A DNA stretch of 34,769 bases from Asanoa siamensis (lineage in GTDB: Bacteria; Actinomycetota; Actinomycetes; Mycobacteriales; Micromonosporaceae). A program made the translations under genes and the position numbers. Under the pieces are notes generated by a model that made no database searches, had not been told where the DNA came from, and saw only the letters and a list, made by a program, of their open reading frames with translations. This document shows positions 34,480 through 34,769 of this stretch, one piece after another. Within the stretch, counting starts at the first letter, position 1. The number at the start of each line of letters is the position of its first letter. Location of the stretch: NCBI RefSeq assembly GCF_016862555.1, contig NZ_BONE01000084.1, positions 1 through 34,769 of the forward strand. Direction: 5' to 3'.

Positions 34480-34593
34480 TCCCTCCCACCCGCTGGCCGA
34501 GCGGGGCCGGTGGTCCGCGACCATCCGGCCGCTGCGGCGGCCAGGTCCAGCGGGTTGAGGGACGGCCGGCGCGGGGCGGCGCACCGAGCCGCC
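34480..34593 (+). other. highly structured 5' leader candidate
   Basis: An outer helix pairs TCCCTC (34480-34485) with GAGGGA (34557-34562) and ACCCGCTGG (34488-34496) with CCAGCGGGT (34547-34555): 15 pairs interrupted by one CC/T internal loop. Inside it GGCCGGTGGTC (34505-34515) pairs with GACCATCCGGCC (34519-34530) except for one bulged T. A third stem is GGCGGC (34575-34580) with GCCGCC (34588-34593). It lies about 35 bases after the likely transcription start. I could not match it to a riboswitch class I know. Confidence 0.45.
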
Positions 34594-34769
34594 ACGGATG
34601 ATCGGTCGCGGATTCCGGTGTACGGGCAAGGGGGTAGGCGCGGCCAGTAGACAACGGCCCGGCGGGGGTAGCCAACCGTCGTCCGGTCGGAACGAAGGTC
34701 ACGCGGACGGCCTTTGCCGCACCGGCCGGGGATGGGCCTGGGAGCATCGGGGCGTGACCTCACGGTCAC

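Larger units (their letters stand above)
34279..34769. other. right-end intergenic region without a confident gene
   Basis: No frame of either strand gives a recognisable protein in these 491 bases. GGCGTGTCGC at 34303-34312 and its complement GCGACACGCC at 34370-34379 form a 10-bp inverted repeat 57 bases apart, perhaps part of a weak terminator after the MutL-like gene. From 34409 onwards a promoter and structured leader appear to begin, pointing to a gene beyond the window. Confidence 0.55.

Noticed and set aside
34480-34680. c-di-AMP (ydaO), cobalamin or SAM riboswitch at the right end
   Set aside because: The core conserved strings of these classes could not be found, so only an unclassified structured leader is claimed.
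34449-34769. 106-aa minus-strand frame at the right end, and an adjacent minus frame beginning with a ferredoxin-like AVRVTFVPTGRRL segment
   Set aside because: The similarity lasts about 15 residues only, no cysteine motif follows, and the region is better explained as a leader on the plus strand.
22682-34769. tRNA genes or insertion sequences
   Set aside because: No T-loop GGTTCGANTCC context with a matching acceptor stem and no transposase-like frame or terminal inverted repeat pair was seen.

Overview
The window is high-GC DNA with strong GC3 bias, frequent GTG starts, 4-base start/stop overlaps, a SigE-family ECF sigma factor, a DUF5999 protein and abundant TPR/CHAT proteins. This points to a filamentous actinomycete. 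Micromonosporaceae (Actinoplanes-like) is my best guess, inferred from protein resemblance only.

Layout. (1) 238-3047, minus strand: a compact set of aldo/keto reductase (YghZ type), SanA/DUF218 membrane protein and a secreted lipoprotein. (2) 3147-6233: a glycine riboswitch, the glycine-cleavage P-protein gene gcvP, and a strong terminator. (3) 6284-7947: a small DUF5999 protein, divergent from a pabB-like chorismate-utilising enzyme whose N-terminal third has unusual composition. (4) 8052-22681: the most remarkable part, about 14.6 kb in two divergent operons. Leftward run a stand-alone CHAT protease, TPR protein A, a caspase-fold (C14) protease with a beta-rich tail, and TPR protein B; rightward run TPR protein C and a 1363-aa TPR-CHAT protein. 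Three proteases with intact His/Cys dyads sit among three TPR proteins that keep the segment normally preceding CHAT but have lost CHAT itself. It looks like a multi-protease signalling or conflict (defence-like) system. (5) 22682-23625: about 940 bases with no gene but rich in palindromes, including three copies of a CTAG-centred motif whose fourth copy lies in the promoter region of the ECF sigma gene. (6) 23626-26127: an anti-sigma-like membrane protein and SigE-family sigma factor (minus), divergent from a frameshifted SRPBCC/AHSA1 gene and a CsbD-like stress protein (plus). (7) 26168-34278: a lysine-degradation cluster, with kamA leftward and kdd, an amidohydrolase, kamD, kamE, kal and a MutL-type ASKHA reactivase rightward. 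(8) 34279-34769: no confident gene; a promoter-like TTGACA/TACCTT pair followed by a strongly base-paired leader.

How the genes work together. The kam genes encode L-lysine to beta-lysine (KamA), to 3,5-diaminohexanoate (KamDE, B12 and PLP dependent, probably kept active by the MutL-like ATPase), to 5-amino-3-oxohexanoate (Kdd); Kal later deaminates 3-aminobutyryl-CoA to crotonyl-CoA. The cleavage enzyme Kce that should link Kdd and Kal is not in the window. In the protease locus, the standalone CHAT begins at the point where the TPR proteins stop, suggesting that one ancestral TPR-CHAT architecture was split and re-used as separate subunits alongside a caspase.
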